From positions 1 through 32,729 of IMG/VR virus record IMGVR_UViG_3300005588_000067: 32,729 nt of DNA. One strand, 5' to 3'. A model generated the notes under the pieces. That model did not search any database and had not been told where the DNA came from. It was given only the letters and a program-made list of their open reading frames with translations. The stretch comes from a virus. Below, piece after piece: positions 1 through 7,095 of this stretch. The stretch's first letter is position 1. Each line of letters begins with the position of its first letter. The translations under genes were made by a program, and so were the position numbers.

Positions 1-825
1 GGCGTAGTGCACAAGGGTGCCTAGTGATACTGGATTGCTAGACTTACCGAATGACTGCCAGCGCTTGTCTAACTCGCTAGATGATGGGTAGGTATTGCCG
101 CCTGCGCTCCAATCGTCCCATAAGTTAAACCCACTGCCTTGCGTGGCGTGGTGCAGTGCCATGCCGATGCGAATCCATTCTTCATGGCCACACGATGGAT
201 TAATGCACGCTAACATATCTCGCAAGTCAGCGTCTGATACGTCAACTGTTTGACCATCTACCACGGCGCGGTGAAATTCAGGTTTCTTTAGTAGCTCGAT
301 CAATGCCTGAGGGGCGGGGGTGATGTCGGATGGGTCGCCATGCTCCGCCTCGTATAGATTGCCACTGGCGTGAACAGAACCAGCTCCCACAACAAAGCCA
401 CCTGTCTTGAAGTCGATACCGCTGAACTCTTTATGAGTCTGGACCATGGCGATAGGCTCGGGAAGTGAAAAATAAACGTGTTTTGAGCCGCCACCGCTGC
501 CTGTCTCGACAATAAAGCCAGACTCCCTCGCTGATGGGATTAGAGCGCACAGCTTCTCATAAGATGAAACCCCGCCGTTGCGAGCGTCCACGTCTACAAC
601 AAGCAAACCAGAAACCAAAACACCAAAGCCAGTTTTAAAGTGGCCTAGCTCTTCAAATACTTCTAGCTGGTCTTCTGACCAGTGTGGGGTGTGTTGCCAT
701 GCGCTTGTTCTAGGGTGTTTAAAAAATGCCTTACAATTAGGATTGCCGCATTCGCACATTTCGTCTTTAACGCCGTATAGACCGAAAACTTTTAGGCCCG
801 CGTCTATGTATTCTTGATGATCCAT
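1..825 (-). CDS. Bifunctional primase-polymerase with PriCT-2 domain (3' end cut off)
   Basis: This is a replication protein of the archaeo-eukaryotic primase (prim-pol) class, which makes primers and can extend them. The 275 visible residues start at an ATG behind a TAAGGAG ribosome site. A short cysteine cluster (CECGNPNC, residues 24-31) lies in the N-terminal part. The catalytic acidic motif VVDVDARNGG is at 76-85, with D78 and D80. SGGGSKHVYF (110-119) supplies the conserved histidine, and GIDFKTGGFVVGAGS is at 136-150. Residues 199-275 match a PriCT-2 domain, which usually links the primase to a helicase. The helicase part would lie beyond the left edge. The start overlaps the repressor stop as TAATG, so the two genes are probably translated together. 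The assignment comes from motifs; the missing C-terminus cannot be judged. Confidence 0.88.
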   Translation of the reverse strand, partial: MDHQEYIDAGLKVFGLYGVKDEMCECGNPNCKAFFKHPRTSAWQHTPHWSEDQLEVFEELGHFKTGFGVLVSGLLVVDVDARNGGVSSYEKLCALIPSARESGFIVETGSGGGSKHVYFSLPEPIAMVQTHKEFSGIDFKTGGFVVGAGSVHASGNLYEAEHGDPSDITPAPQALIELLKKPEFHRAVVDGQTVDVSDADLRDMLACINPSCGHEEWIRIGMALHHATQGSGFNLWDDWSAGGNTYPSSSELDKRWQSFGKSSNPVSLGTLVHYA

Positions 826-1073
826 TAGTTTTGCTCCTTATTTTCCCATGAAATAACATCCGGTCTTAAGTCTTCCCTTTTGAAATCCCCGCCTGTTTTT
901 ATTTCTGCTACGATTGCACACTTTGCACTAATACGGCCACGGGCAATCCAGTTGAAAACTGCTTGGCTTGAAACACCCATTTCACTGGCTAATTGAGATT
1001 GCCCACCAAAGTAACTAACTAAACATGTTAGCTTGTCCTTTTGCTGCTGTTTTATTTTTTCTGCGTATGTCAT
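825..1073 (-). CDS. YdaS/Cro-like helix-turn-helix repressor
   Basis: An 82-residue DNA-binding protein of the YdaS/Cro type, likely the switch regulator of the early region. After a lysine- and glutamine-rich N-terminus, the central part reads FGGQSQLASEMGVSSQAVFN. This is a typical helix-turn-helix in which GVSSQAV is the turn and recognition helix. It is followed by RGRISAKCA and a C-terminal GGDFKREDLRPDV, the usual ending of YdaS-like proteins. The ATG at 1073 is preferred to an upstream in-frame start at 1112 because AGGAG sits 8 bases before it and the conserved domain starts there. It is transcribed away from the early operon and shares a TAATG junction with the prim-pol gene, so repressor and replication gene probably form one leftward operon. 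Whether it acts as Cro or CI cannot be told from sequence. Confidence 0.8.
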   Translation of the reverse strand: MTYAEKIKQQQKDKLTCLVSYFGGQSQLASEMGVSSQAVFNWIARGRISAKCAIVAEIKTGGDFKREDLRPDVISWENKEQN

Positions 1074-1100
1074 TTTATGATCTCCTATGTAAGTGGCTGA

Positions 1101-1109
1101 ACAATAGCA
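1101..1109 (-). promoter_or_regulatory. Candidate repressor promoter (extended -10)
   Basis: On the minus strand the gap contains TGC-TATTGT, an extended -10 element (TGn plus a 4-of-6 match to TATAAT), 28 bases before the repressor ATG. Only a T-rich stretch occupies the -35 position. It would drive the repressor and prim-pol genes leftward. Confidence 0.25.
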
Positions 1110-1125
1110 CACAAAAAAAGTTTAA

Positions 1126-1141
1126 AAAAGTGTTTACTTTT
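1126..1141. promoter_or_regulatory. Candidate operator palindrome
   Basis: A 16-base inverted repeat, AAAAGT-GTTT-ACTTTT, lies in the control region between the repressor and the early operon. A second AAAAAAGT half-site occurs directly upstream (about 1112-1120). The palindrome overlaps a plausible -35 element for the plus-strand early promoter, so a bound YdaS-like dimer could block it. The symmetry is seen directly; the binding role is inferred. Confidence 0.45.
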
Positions 1142-1161
1142 CATTTTTGATACTTTAATCT
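1133..1161 (+). promoter_or_regulatory. Candidate early promoter
   Basis: TTTACT (1133-1138) could be a -35 box and TAATCT (1156-1161), 17 bases on, a weak -10 box. The first gene of the early operon starts 55 bases downstream behind AAAGGAGC. The -10 match is poor (3 of 6), so the exact hexamers are uncertain. The position and the overlap with the palindrome support a promoter in this gap. Confidence 0.35.
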
Positions 1162-1215
1162 GCTCACCACTGGCTAACACAAACCAGTAAAAACAAACCA
1201 AAAGGAGCAAAGCCA

Positions 1216-2073
1216 ATGAGCTTATTAGATGAACTAGAATCATCAGCGCCACAAGCGCCAATGATCACAATCGTGGGGTTTCCAGGTGCCGGTAAAACGT
1301 CGCTCGCTGGGCTATTCCCTAAATCAATCTTTATCCAAGCGGAAAACGCTAAGACTGTATTCGAGTCGGTTGAAGGCGATAATAAGCCGGCCTTCCTAAA
1401 GCACTTACCTTCGCCATCCAAGGCAAACCAAGTGCATACCTCTAAGGAGGTTATGAGCAAGCTTCGCATGATCTTACAAGAAGAGCACGACTATCAAACG
1501 CTAGTGATCGACTCTATCACCTCGCTTAATGCTTTATTCGAGCAAGAAGTTGTTGAGTTTGACGATCCGAACAACGGCAAAAAAACCGAATCTATCGGCA
1601 ACGCCGCCGGCGGATACCATAAAGGCTACGATGTATCTATGGGAATGCACGCAAATGTCGTGCGAGCTTGTGAGTACATTCGCAGCAAACGCAACATGAC
1701 AATCGTATTCTTGGCGCACACTGGCTTAAATAAGGTTAAAAACCAGCCGGATGAAACCAGTGAATACAGCACCTATTCTCTAGCAATGCACGAACGCAGC
1801 CGCAAAATCTATATTGATAAAAGCGACGCTGTGATCTACATTAAAAAAGAGCAGTTCGTTATGGGCGGTGAGCAAGACAAAAAAGGCAATCAAACGAAAG
1901 CCGCGCGGGTTACAACAACCGGCGACCGTATTTTGATCACCTCGTCAGACGGTACTGTCGGCTATGTTGACGCGAAAACGCGCTACAAAATGCCACAGGA
2001 GATTAAATTCATGGAAGGCGAAAACCCTTTGCTTTCTTACATTCCATTTTTCAACCAAACCAACAACCAATAA
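1216..2073 (+). CDS. Sak4-like phage RecA-fold ATPase (AAA_24 family)
   Basis: A 285-residue phage nucleotide-binding protein of the AAA_24/Sak4 type. Family members are RecA-core ATPases that help single-strand annealing or strand exchange together with a phage SSB. The Walker A motif is GFPGAGKTS at residues 21-29. The Walker B strand is TLVIDSITSL at 95-104. VFLAHTG at 164-170 resembles the sensor region. The length fits the family. It is the first gene of the early operon, with AAAGGAGC 8 bases before the ATG. An SSB-like gene and a YqaJ exonuclease follow immediately, which is the usual grouping of a phage recombination system. Sak4 rather than another AAA_24 branch is inferred from this neighbourhood. 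Confidence 0.82.
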   Translation: MSLLDELESSAPQAPMITIVGFPGAGKTSLAGLFPKSIFIQAENAKTVFESVEGDNKPAFLKHLPSPSKANQVHTSKEVMSKLRMILQEEHDYQTLVIDSITSLNALFEQEVVEFDDPNNGKKTESIGNAAGGYHKGYDVSMGMHANVVRACEYIRSKRNMTIVFLAHTGLNKVKNQPDETSEYSTYSLAMHERSRKIYIDKSDAVIYIKKEQFVMGGEQDKKGNQTKAARVTTTGDRILITSSDGTVGYVDAKTRYKMPQEIKFMEGENPLLSYIPFFNQTNNQ

Positions 2074-2085
2074 AAGGAAAACACT

Positions 2086-2589
2086 ATGTCATTCTGGGAT
2101 CTATCAGACGGTAACAAAGCAGAATCAAACGGCTCTATGGATATGGGTGGCGGCAACATGGAGCCAATCCCTAACGGTACGGAGCTGTTAGCGTTAATCG
2201 ACGAAGCCAAGCTCGACAGCTACGAAGATGATACCTATATTAGCCTTCGCTGGACTGTGCAAGCGCCAGAACAGTATAAGAATCGCAAGATCTTTCAAAA
2301 GGTTCGTGTGTTCGACACTGACTCGACAAAAGCCGATAAAGCAAAGCGCATGCTAATGGCAATTGACCACAACTGCGGTGGTAAACTAGCGGCATCAGGT
2401 GAAGCGCCAGGTGATCACAATATGCCTGCGGCATTGTGCGCCAAGCCGATGATGATTAAGGTGCAGATTTGGGAAATTAACGACAAGTCTGGCAACTGGG
2501 TATCATCCGTAGCAGCTCGCAATGCAACGCCAGCGCCGCAACCTGCGACGACTGACAATAATGCAGACGGCGACGATATTCCGTTTTGA
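2086..2589 (+). CDS. Phage single-stranded DNA-binding protein
   Basis: A 167-residue protein that most likely coats single-stranded DNA during phage recombination and replication. Its C-terminus is a flexible Pro/Ala/Asn stretch ending in the acidic tip DGDDIPF, which matches the DDDIPF tip that bacterial SSB uses to recruit partner enzymes. The middle (about residues 30-145) is beta-rich with segments such as YISLRWTVQA and MMIKVQIWEI, consistent with an OB-fold of the DUF669-like phage SSB group. It lies 12 bases after the Sak4-like gene, and recombinases of that type are commonly paired with an SSB. The tip is read directly; the OB-fold is inferred. Confidence 0.72.
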   Translation: MSFWDLSDGNKAESNGSMDMGGGNMEPIPNGTELLALIDEAKLDSYEDDTYISLRWTVQAPEQYKNRKIFQKVRVFDTDSTKADKAKRMLMAIDHNCGGKLAASGEAPGDHNMPAALCAKPMMIKVQIWEINDKSGNWVSSVAARNATPAPQPATTDNNADGDDIPF

Positions 2590-2596
2590 TCTTTAA

Positions 2597-2622
2597 TAGG
2601 CGCGGCCAATGTGCCGCGCTTA
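2597..2622 (+). other. Intergenic hairpin with CAATGT loop
   Basis: A perfect 7-base-pair stem, GCGCGGC/GCCGCGC (2600-2606 with 2613-2619), encloses the loop CAATGT. Further weaker pairs extend it outward. It sits after the SSB stop and before TAAAGGAG of the next gene. No T-run follows, so it does not look like a plain terminator. A closely similar element precedes the helicase gene. Confidence 0.6.
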
Positions 2623-2637
2623 AAGGAGTTTTTAATC

Positions 2638-2958
2638 ATGGATTACATAGAAAAAGTAAAGAAAGCCATTAATCAGCTAGAAGCTGAAAGCCATCTGTCA
2701 TCTGCCAATCAGTATTGGCTTTCAGAGCTTAAAGAGCTAGACCAAAAAGATGACGACATTACTGAAAGAGATTTTGCATTAATTGAACTGCTTACACCTA
2801 TTGATTTCAATATAAGCAGTTCAATACCAGCGAGAAAGCAATTGGTCGTTAGCCGCAGGAATGAAGTGCAAATAGTAGTACCATTTTTAACAGGCGCTCC
2901 ATTGGAAAAAGCCCTTGAATGGCTAAAAAGTAATAAGTTTAGCGGCCTTTGGGATTAA
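2638..2958 (+). CDS. Hypothetical early protein
   Basis: A 106-residue protein that I do not recognise. The ATG at 2638 is chosen because TAAAGGAG stands 9 bases ahead; an upstream alternative start would run through the hairpin. The first half is highly charged and probably helical (MDYIEKVKKAINQLEAE, then ELKELDQKDDD). The C-terminal half is more hydrophobic (QIVVPFLTG, ALEWLKSNKF). No transmembrane segment or signal peptide is seen. It lies between the SSB and the YqaJ exonuclease, so a minor role in recombination or replication is possible but unproven. Confidence 0.65.
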   Translation: MDYIEKVKKAINQLEAESHLSSANQYWLSELKELDQKDDDITERDFALIELLTPIDFNISSSIPARKQLVVSRRNEVQIVVPFLTGAPLEKALEWLKSNKFSGLWD

Positions 2959-2975
2959 ATAAGCGAGAAAAACAA

Positions 2976-3863
2976 ATGACAACTGAAAACATAGAACAAC
3001 GGAGCAAAAGCTGGTTTGAAGCCCGAAAAGGCCGCATAACTGGCAGCGTAGCGGGGGCAGTGCTTGGCCTGAACCCGTACATGAAGCCAGCCGATGTTAT
3101 GCGCAACATGGTGCGCGACTATCACGGGGCAGATAGAGAATTTAAAGGCAACGTGGCGACGGAATACGGCACAGCAAACGAGCAAACTGCTATTTCATCC
3201 CTTGAAATGTTTCACCTTGATCAGCCAGTTGAAGAAACCGGCTTTCACGTTCACCCTGAGCACGACTGGCTAGGCGCAAGCCCAGACGGGTTGATCGGTG
3301 AAGACGGCATAGCGGAAATTAAATGCCCATTTGGCCAGCGAGGCAAATACGTGCCAGAGTTCAAATCGCTAACAGATCAACCGCACTACTTCGCACAGGT
3401 GCAGATTGAAATGGCATGCACTGGCCGAACATGGGCTAAGTTTTACCAGTGGGCACCAAACGGCGATGCGATTAGTGAGCACGCATATAGCCAAGCTTGG
3501 TTTGATGAAAACCTGCCAAAGTTGGAGGCGTTTTATCAATCTTATTTGGTCGAGCGTGAACTGCCAAACGCGCAGCGCTATCTTGAGCCTAAGCATAAAG
3601 AGCAGAGCGATACTTTTGTTGTTGATTTAGTTGAGGAGTACCAGCTGCTATCAGCGAAAATAAAAGAGTACGAGCAGGCAAAAAAAGACCTGTTAGCTGA
3701 GATAGTCGAACGCTGCGGCGAGCGTCAAAGCGAAATCAACGGCCATAAGCTAACCAAGGTAGAGCGAAAAGGTTCGGTTGAGTATGCCAAGGTGCCAGAA
3801 TTAAAAGGCGTAGACCTTGAGCAGTATCGCAAGAAGCCATCAAGCTATTGGAGCCTAAAATGA
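2976..3863 (+). CDS. YqaJ-type viral exonuclease (lambda Exo fold)
   Basis: A 295-residue nuclease of the YqaJ viral recombinase family. Relatives degrade one strand of double-stranded DNA ends to give a tail for the annealing protein. The family landmarks are in order: ARKGRITGSVAGAVLG near the N-terminus (16-31), a conserved acidic residue in GTANEQ (E69), the catalytic SPDG (D104), EIK (E114 and K116) and QVQ (141-143). After about residue 215 there is a charged, probably coiled-coil tail. The ATG at 2976 is used rather than a TTG nine codons upstream, since that part has no conserved content. It works with the Sak4-like ATPase and SSB encoded just before it. Confidence 0.9.
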   Translation: MTTENIEQRSKSWFEARKGRITGSVAGAVLGLNPYMKPADVMRNMVRDYHGADREFKGNVATEYGTANEQTAISSLEMFHLDQPVEETGFHVHPEHDWLGASPDGLIGEDGIAEIKCPFGQRGKYVPEFKSLTDQPHYFAQVQIEMACTGRTWAKFYQWAPNGDAISEHAYSQAWFDENLPKLEAFYQSYLVERELPNAQRYLEPKHKEQSDTFVVDLVEEYQLLSAKIKEYEQAKKDLLAEIVERCGERQSEINGHKLTKVERKGSVEYAKVPELKGVDLEQYRKKPSSYWSLK

Positions 3864-4063
3864 ATAGTCAGCAGAAATTTATATACAGCAATATATTTAA
3901 CGAGTGTATAAGTTTAGGGTTGACACATTCAGCTAGCAATGATGCCGCCGAAGCTGGTGTGTCAATGTACAATAAACAACAATACACGGGTAAGCCAGTT
4001 GATCTTATAAAGCAGTGTGTAATTAAGGCTAAAAAGTTAAACAAAAAGGAGATAAAAAAATGA
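3860..4063 (+). CDS. Small hypothetical early protein
   Basis: A 67-residue protein with no recognised family. It overlaps the exonuclease stop by 4 bases (ATGA), which points to translational coupling and supports this ATG over an upstream TTG. The protein is basic at its C-terminus (KAKKLNKKEIKK). Its middle, SLGLTHSASNDAAEAGVSMYN, reads as soluble helix. The same tight coupling joins it to the next gene. Confidence 0.6.
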   Translation: MNSQQKFIYSNIFNECISLGLTHSASNDAAEAGVSMYNKQQYTGKPVDLIKQCVIKAKKLNKKEIKK

Positions 4064-4287
4064 GCGCATTTGTAAAGATAGAAGACGCATACGCAGTAGT
4101 TCGAACATCGTCAGGACTATTTAAGCAACTAGACTTGTTTATTTACGATGGTGGCTTGTATGCAAAAAACGGCGCTGGTTATGTTCAGCTAAACATGGAT
4201 AGGTCCACATCTAACGATAAGGTAAGATGGAGGGAGATTAACGGAGTCGAATGCAAGTCAGGTCGATTCGGCTGTATTTCTGTTTGA
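4060..4287 (+). CDS. Small hypothetical early protein
   Basis: A 75-residue protein of unknown function. It starts in an ATGA overlap with the previous gene behind AAAAAGGAG. The sequence is rich in beta-prone stretches (DAYAVVRTS, LDLFIYDGGLYAKNGAGYVQL) and ends with two cysteines (VECKSGRFGCISV). Similar compact all-beta proteins are frequent in early operons, but no named family is supported. A hairpin follows before the helicase gene. Confidence 0.6.
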   Translation: MSAFVKIEDAYAVVRTSSGLFKQLDLFIYDGGLYAKNGAGYVQLNMDRSTSNDKVRWREINGVECKSGRFGCISV

Positions 4288-4292
4288 TTAAC

Positions 4293-4310
4293 AGCCGCCA
4301 ATGCGCGGCT
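4293..4310 (+). other. Intergenic hairpin with CAATGC loop
   Basis: AGCCGC (4293-4298) pairs with GCGGCT (4305-4310) around the loop CAATGC. It is followed by TAAGGTTTTTCT and the helicase ATG. The loop, the GC-rich arms and the position just ahead of a ribosome site match the hairpin at 2597-2622, so the two look like copies of one element. The T-rich stretch could allow some termination. Confidence 0.55.
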
Positions 4311-4321
4311 AAGGTTTTTCT

Positions 4322-6151
4322 ATGTACGATCCTAGACCGTACCAGCAGGATGCTATTGATGCCATCCTAGCATGGATTAAAAAAAGCTTTGAGCCTTGCA
4401 TGATTGAGGCAGTCACAGGCGCGGGCAAATCAATCATTGTGGCCAAGGTTGCAGATTTTGTTCATAGCACAAGCGGTAAGCGCGTACTTTGCTTGCAGCC
4501 ATCGGCAGAATTAACAAAACAAAATCACGAGAAATACACTAGCTACGGCCTAGACGCTTCTATCTATTCATCTAGCGCGGGCGCAAAGTCGCTGCGTCAC
4601 CATGTTGTGTTTGGAACCCCTGGTACTGTTAAGGGTAACATCAACGGATTCAAAGACACGGCAGCCATCATTGTCGATGAATGCCACAAAACAACGCCAA
4701 CAATCCGCATGATTATCGAAAAAATAAGAGAATTTAACCCAAATGTGCGCGTCATTGGCTTGACTGCCACGCCCTATATAATGGGCGGCGGTTGTATTTA
4801 CGCATACGACGAGAACGGCAACCCAGTACCAGAAGATCAAACGCTCGACCCGTTCTATAACACATGCCTGTACCGTATAACTGGGCCTGAGCTGATTAGC
4901 ATGGGCTATTTGACTCAACCGCACGCTGATCCAGACCACGCAGCAAGCTATGACGTATCAAATATTAGCCGCCATACTCAAAAAGAATACGAGCAAGCAT
5001 TCGAGGGACGAGGCCGCAAAACAGCTGAGATCATCGCAGACGTTGTAAGGCACACCCATGGACGCATGGGTGTGATGATATTCGCGGCAACAAAAAACCA
5101 CGCTGTCGAGTGCATGGAAAGCCTGCCACCCGAAAACAGCCGCATGGTAACGGGAGAAACGCCAGCGGGTGAACGCAAGCAAATTATAGCCGATTACAAA
5201 GCGCGCAAATTCAAATACCTAGTGAACATAGGGGTGCTTACCACTGGCTTTGACGCGCCGCACGTTGATGTTATAGCGATATTGCGCGCCACCGAATCCG
5301 CCAGCCTATTGCTGCAAATCATTGGCCGCGGCCTTCGCATTCATCCAGAAAAGCAAGATTGCCTAGTGCTGGACTATGCTGAAAATATAGAGCGCCACCA
5401 ACTGGAAAACGACCTATTCTCGCCGCAGATAAAAGCACGTAAGAAGAATAAGGGTGAGCCTATCGATGTTTGCTGCCCGCTTTGCAATACCGTTAATGAG
5501 TTTAGTTTACGCCCTAACCCAGACGAATTGCCAATTGACCAAGATGGAGATTTTACAGACTTAAACGGCAACAAAGTAACGGTGGAAGATCAGCCAATGC
5601 CTGCCCATTTTGGGCGCCGTTGTTTTGGGCAATCCATTGTGGCTGGCCAGTCTGTGCGATGTGAGCACCGTTGGTCGTCAAAACCTTGCCATGAGTGCGA
5701 GCATGAAAACGATATAGCTGCTAGGTTCTGTGAGTCATGCAAAGAGGAATTGATTGATCCTAACGAGCGCCTAGCTGTCGAGTTTCACCGTATGAAGGCA
5801 GATCCACTAAAGGTCAGTACTGATTACGTGCGCGCGTTCTCTATGCAACAGCACATGAGTAAGGCGGGCAATCTCACAATAAAGGTCCACTACGTCACTG
5901 ATTATGCTAAATTTGATGTGTGGTATAACCCAGATAGTAAGGTATCTAAATACCGTGGACTGTACGAAGACTTTAGCAAGGCGTACTTCTTTGGCAAAGT
6001 TGCTCCAGATATAGCGACGTTTTTCGAGCATAGAGACAAAGGAATACCACCAAAAACAATCACTTACCAAAGACAGGCCGGTAAGAAATACTGGAATGTT
6101 TTTGCTCATAATCAGCCAGTAGATGTGGAGCCAATAAATGAAGCTACCTAA
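4322..6151 (+). CDS. SF2 DEAD/DEAH-type helicase with C-terminal zinc-finger cysteines
   Basis: A 609-residue superfamily 2 DNA helicase, likely used in phage replication or recombination. The motifs run in order: a Q-like RPYQQDAIDAI at the start, Walker A VTGAGKS (31-37), motif II IIVDECHK (DECH at 119-122), motif III GLTATP (146-151), motif V LTTGFDAP (306-313) and motif VI LQIIGRGLR (331-339). After the helicase core there are two cysteine groups, CCPLC (384-388) and CHEC...CESC (456-473), which probably bind zinc. The last 110 residues look like a separate small domain. The layout resembles the phage helicases often called UvsW- or RecQ-like, but no exact subfamily can be fixed. The VRR-NUC gene starts inside its 3' end. 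Confidence 0.9.
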   Translation: MYDPRPYQQDAIDAILAWIKKSFEPCMIEAVTGAGKSIIVAKVADFVHSTSGKRVLCLQPSAELTKQNHEKYTSYGLDASIYSSSAGAKSLRHHVVFGTPGTVKGNINGFKDTAAIIVDECHKTTPTIRMIIEKIREFNPNVRVIGLTATPYIMGGGCIYAYDENGNPVPEDQTLDPFYNTCLYRITGPELISMGYLTQPHADPDHAASYDVSNISRHTQKEYEQAFEGRGRKTAEIIADVVRHTHGRMGVMIFAATKNHAVECMESLPPENSRMVTGETPAGERKQIIADYKARKFKYLVNIGVLTTGFDAPHVDVIAILRATESASLLLQIIGRGLRIHPEKQDCLVLDYAENIERHQLENDLFSPQIKARKKNKGEPIDVCCPLCNTVNEFSLRPNPDELPIDQDGDFTDLNGNKVTVEDQPMPAHFGRRCFGQSIVAGQSVRCEHRWSSKPCHECEHENDIAARFCESCKEELIDPNERLAVEFHRMKADPLKVSTDYVRAFSMQQHMSKAGNLTIKVHYVTDYAKFDVWYNPDSKVSKYRGLYEDFSKAYFFGKVAPDIATFFEHRDKGIPPKTITYQRQAGKKYWNVFAHNQPVDVEPINEAT

Positions 6152-6533
6152 AACCGTCCCCGTATTCGGGGACACTAAATACCGTGGTGATTGCCCTAGC
6201 GAAACTGCGGAGCAGGTCACATTTTTTAACGAGATTCGCCGCAAGTACCCAGACACATGGGGGCGGATTGCCACCCACATAAGGAATGAAGGCAAAAAGA
6301 CAGTTCAGCAGGCTAGACGTGAAAAGGCCGAAGGCATGACTAAAGGCGCTAGTGATATTATTGTGGGCGGTTTTTATTGTGAGCTGAAACGCAAAGACCA
6401 CACTAAAAGCAAGATAGCGCCAGATCAAATTGAGTACCTAGAGATTATAAACAATCTTGGTTTTTATGGGTGTGTCGCACTAGGATGGGAAGCAGCTATG
6501 GAGGCATTCGAGGAATGGAGCCGCACAAACTAG
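6138..6533 (+). CDS. VRR-NUC domain nuclease
   Basis: A 131-residue single-domain PD-(D/E)XK nuclease of the VRR-NUC family, which includes structure-specific and Holliday-junction-type enzymes. Visible landmarks are E22 in the first helix, ASDIIV with D73, CELKRK with E82 and K84, and Q97 in the following helix. The length is typical for the stand-alone phage form. It overlaps the helicase gene by 14 bases, which suggests that the two are made together and may act on the same branched DNA intermediates. The exact substrate is not predictable from sequence. Confidence 0.88.
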   Translation: MKLPKTVPVFGDTKYRGDCPSETAEQVTFFNEIRRKYPDTWGRIATHIRNEGKKTVQQARREKAEGMTKGASDIIVGGFYCELKRKDHTKSKIAPDQIEYLEIINNLGFYGCVALGWEAAMEAFEEWSRTN

Positions 6534-6727
6534 ACCAGCAATGGATAAAACAACAGCTCAACCTAATCCCGTTCGAAAACAGGAAGGCGGCAATAGAAGG
6601 CTACAAGCGGGTATTTAAGGAGGCTTACGACGCGGAACCTATCGACCACATGAAAAGCAATAAGGCCAGACGAGCCGCAAATACACGATTACGAGAATAT
6701 GTTAAAAAACTACTTGCAAAACACTAA
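6515..6727 (+). CDS. Small basic hypothetical protein
   Basis: A 70-residue protein that overlaps the end of the nuclease gene by 19 bases in another frame. The ATG at 6515 follows GAGG and gives the plausible helical protein MEPHKLDQQWIKQQLNLIP. It ends with a strongly basic stretch (KSNKARRAANTRLREYVKKL) suited to binding nucleic acid. I recognise no family with certainty. Similar short basic proteins often follow VRR-NUC genes in phage early operons. An upstream start at 6470 is less likely, as it would extend further into the nuclease gene. Confidence 0.6.
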   Translation: MEPHKLDQQWIKQQLNLIPFENRKAAIEGYKRVFKEAYDAEPIDHMKSNKARRAANTRLREYVKKLLAKH

Positions 6728-6772
6728 TCCAGCGTCTATCTTAAGAGGCAGATAAGCAAAAGGAGCGGGAAA

Positions 6773-6916
6773 ATGACAAACGAACAGGCAGCAATATTAG
6801 CAGCAGAAACAACAATAAAAGACATAATGAAAGGCGAGGTCGATGGATTAGTACCTGTTGCGCATATAAATAAGGTGCTTCTCGCTATCTCTCAGTATAA
6901 GGAGCAACAAAAATGA
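6773..6916 (+). CDS. Very small early protein (47 aa)
   Basis: A short gene with a strong AAAGGAGCGG ribosome site 5-6 bases before the ATG. It encodes 47 residues beginning MTNEQAAILAAETTIKDIMK and ending SQYKEQQK. The composition suggests two short helices and no membrane segment. Its stop overlaps the next ATG (ATGA), the pattern used by its neighbours. That coupling and the ribosome site are the case for a real gene; no function is known. Confidence 0.6.
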   Translation: MTNEQAAILAAETTIKDIMKGEVDGLVPVAHINKVLLAISQYKEQQK

Positions 6917-7095
6917 TCTTATTCAACATAGACACAAACAAGCCAACCAATCTAAAAGAAGCCAACCAAGCGCTAGACAAAGACTACATTGCATACGGCT
7001 GCACAAGCAATGGCCGCGCAATTGCGATGACCACGGACTCATGGGAAGTGCTGCCTGATCATTACATTGTGCTTATTAATCCGGAGGTGGAGTGA
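6913..7095 (+). CDS. Small hypothetical early protein (60 aa)
   Basis: A 60-residue protein starting MILFNIDTNKPTNLKEANQA, coupled by ATGA to the gene before and ending in a TGATG junction with the gene after. A ribosome site AAGGAGCAAC precedes it. The mix of short beta and helical stretches (YIAYGCTSNGRAIAM, DHYIVLINPEVE) suggests a small globular protein. No family is recognised. Confidence 0.6.
   Translation: MILFNIDTNKPTNLKEANQALDKDYIAYGCTSNGRAIAMTTDSWEVLPDHYIVLINPEVE

Noticed and set aside
1164-1469. 101-residue open frame antisense to the Sak4-like ATPase
   Set aside because: It mirrors a conserved ATPase gene, has no ribosome site and no recognisable protein features.
2949-2975. TTG start nine codons before the exonuclease ATG
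   Set aside because: It lies in the end of the preceding gene and adds no conserved residues; the ATG at 2976 fits the family start.
4568-4939. Long open frame antisense to the helicase
   Set aside because: It is a shadow of the helicase reading frame; composition is not protein-like and no start signal is present.
5807-6295. 162-residue open frame antisense to the helicase end and nuclease
   Set aside because: It spans the junction of two clear genes on the other strand and has no domain or coupled start.
6728-6772. Weak inverted repeat CTATCT/AGATAA between small early genes
   Set aside because: The stem is only about five A/T-rich pairs, with no T-run or loop conservation.
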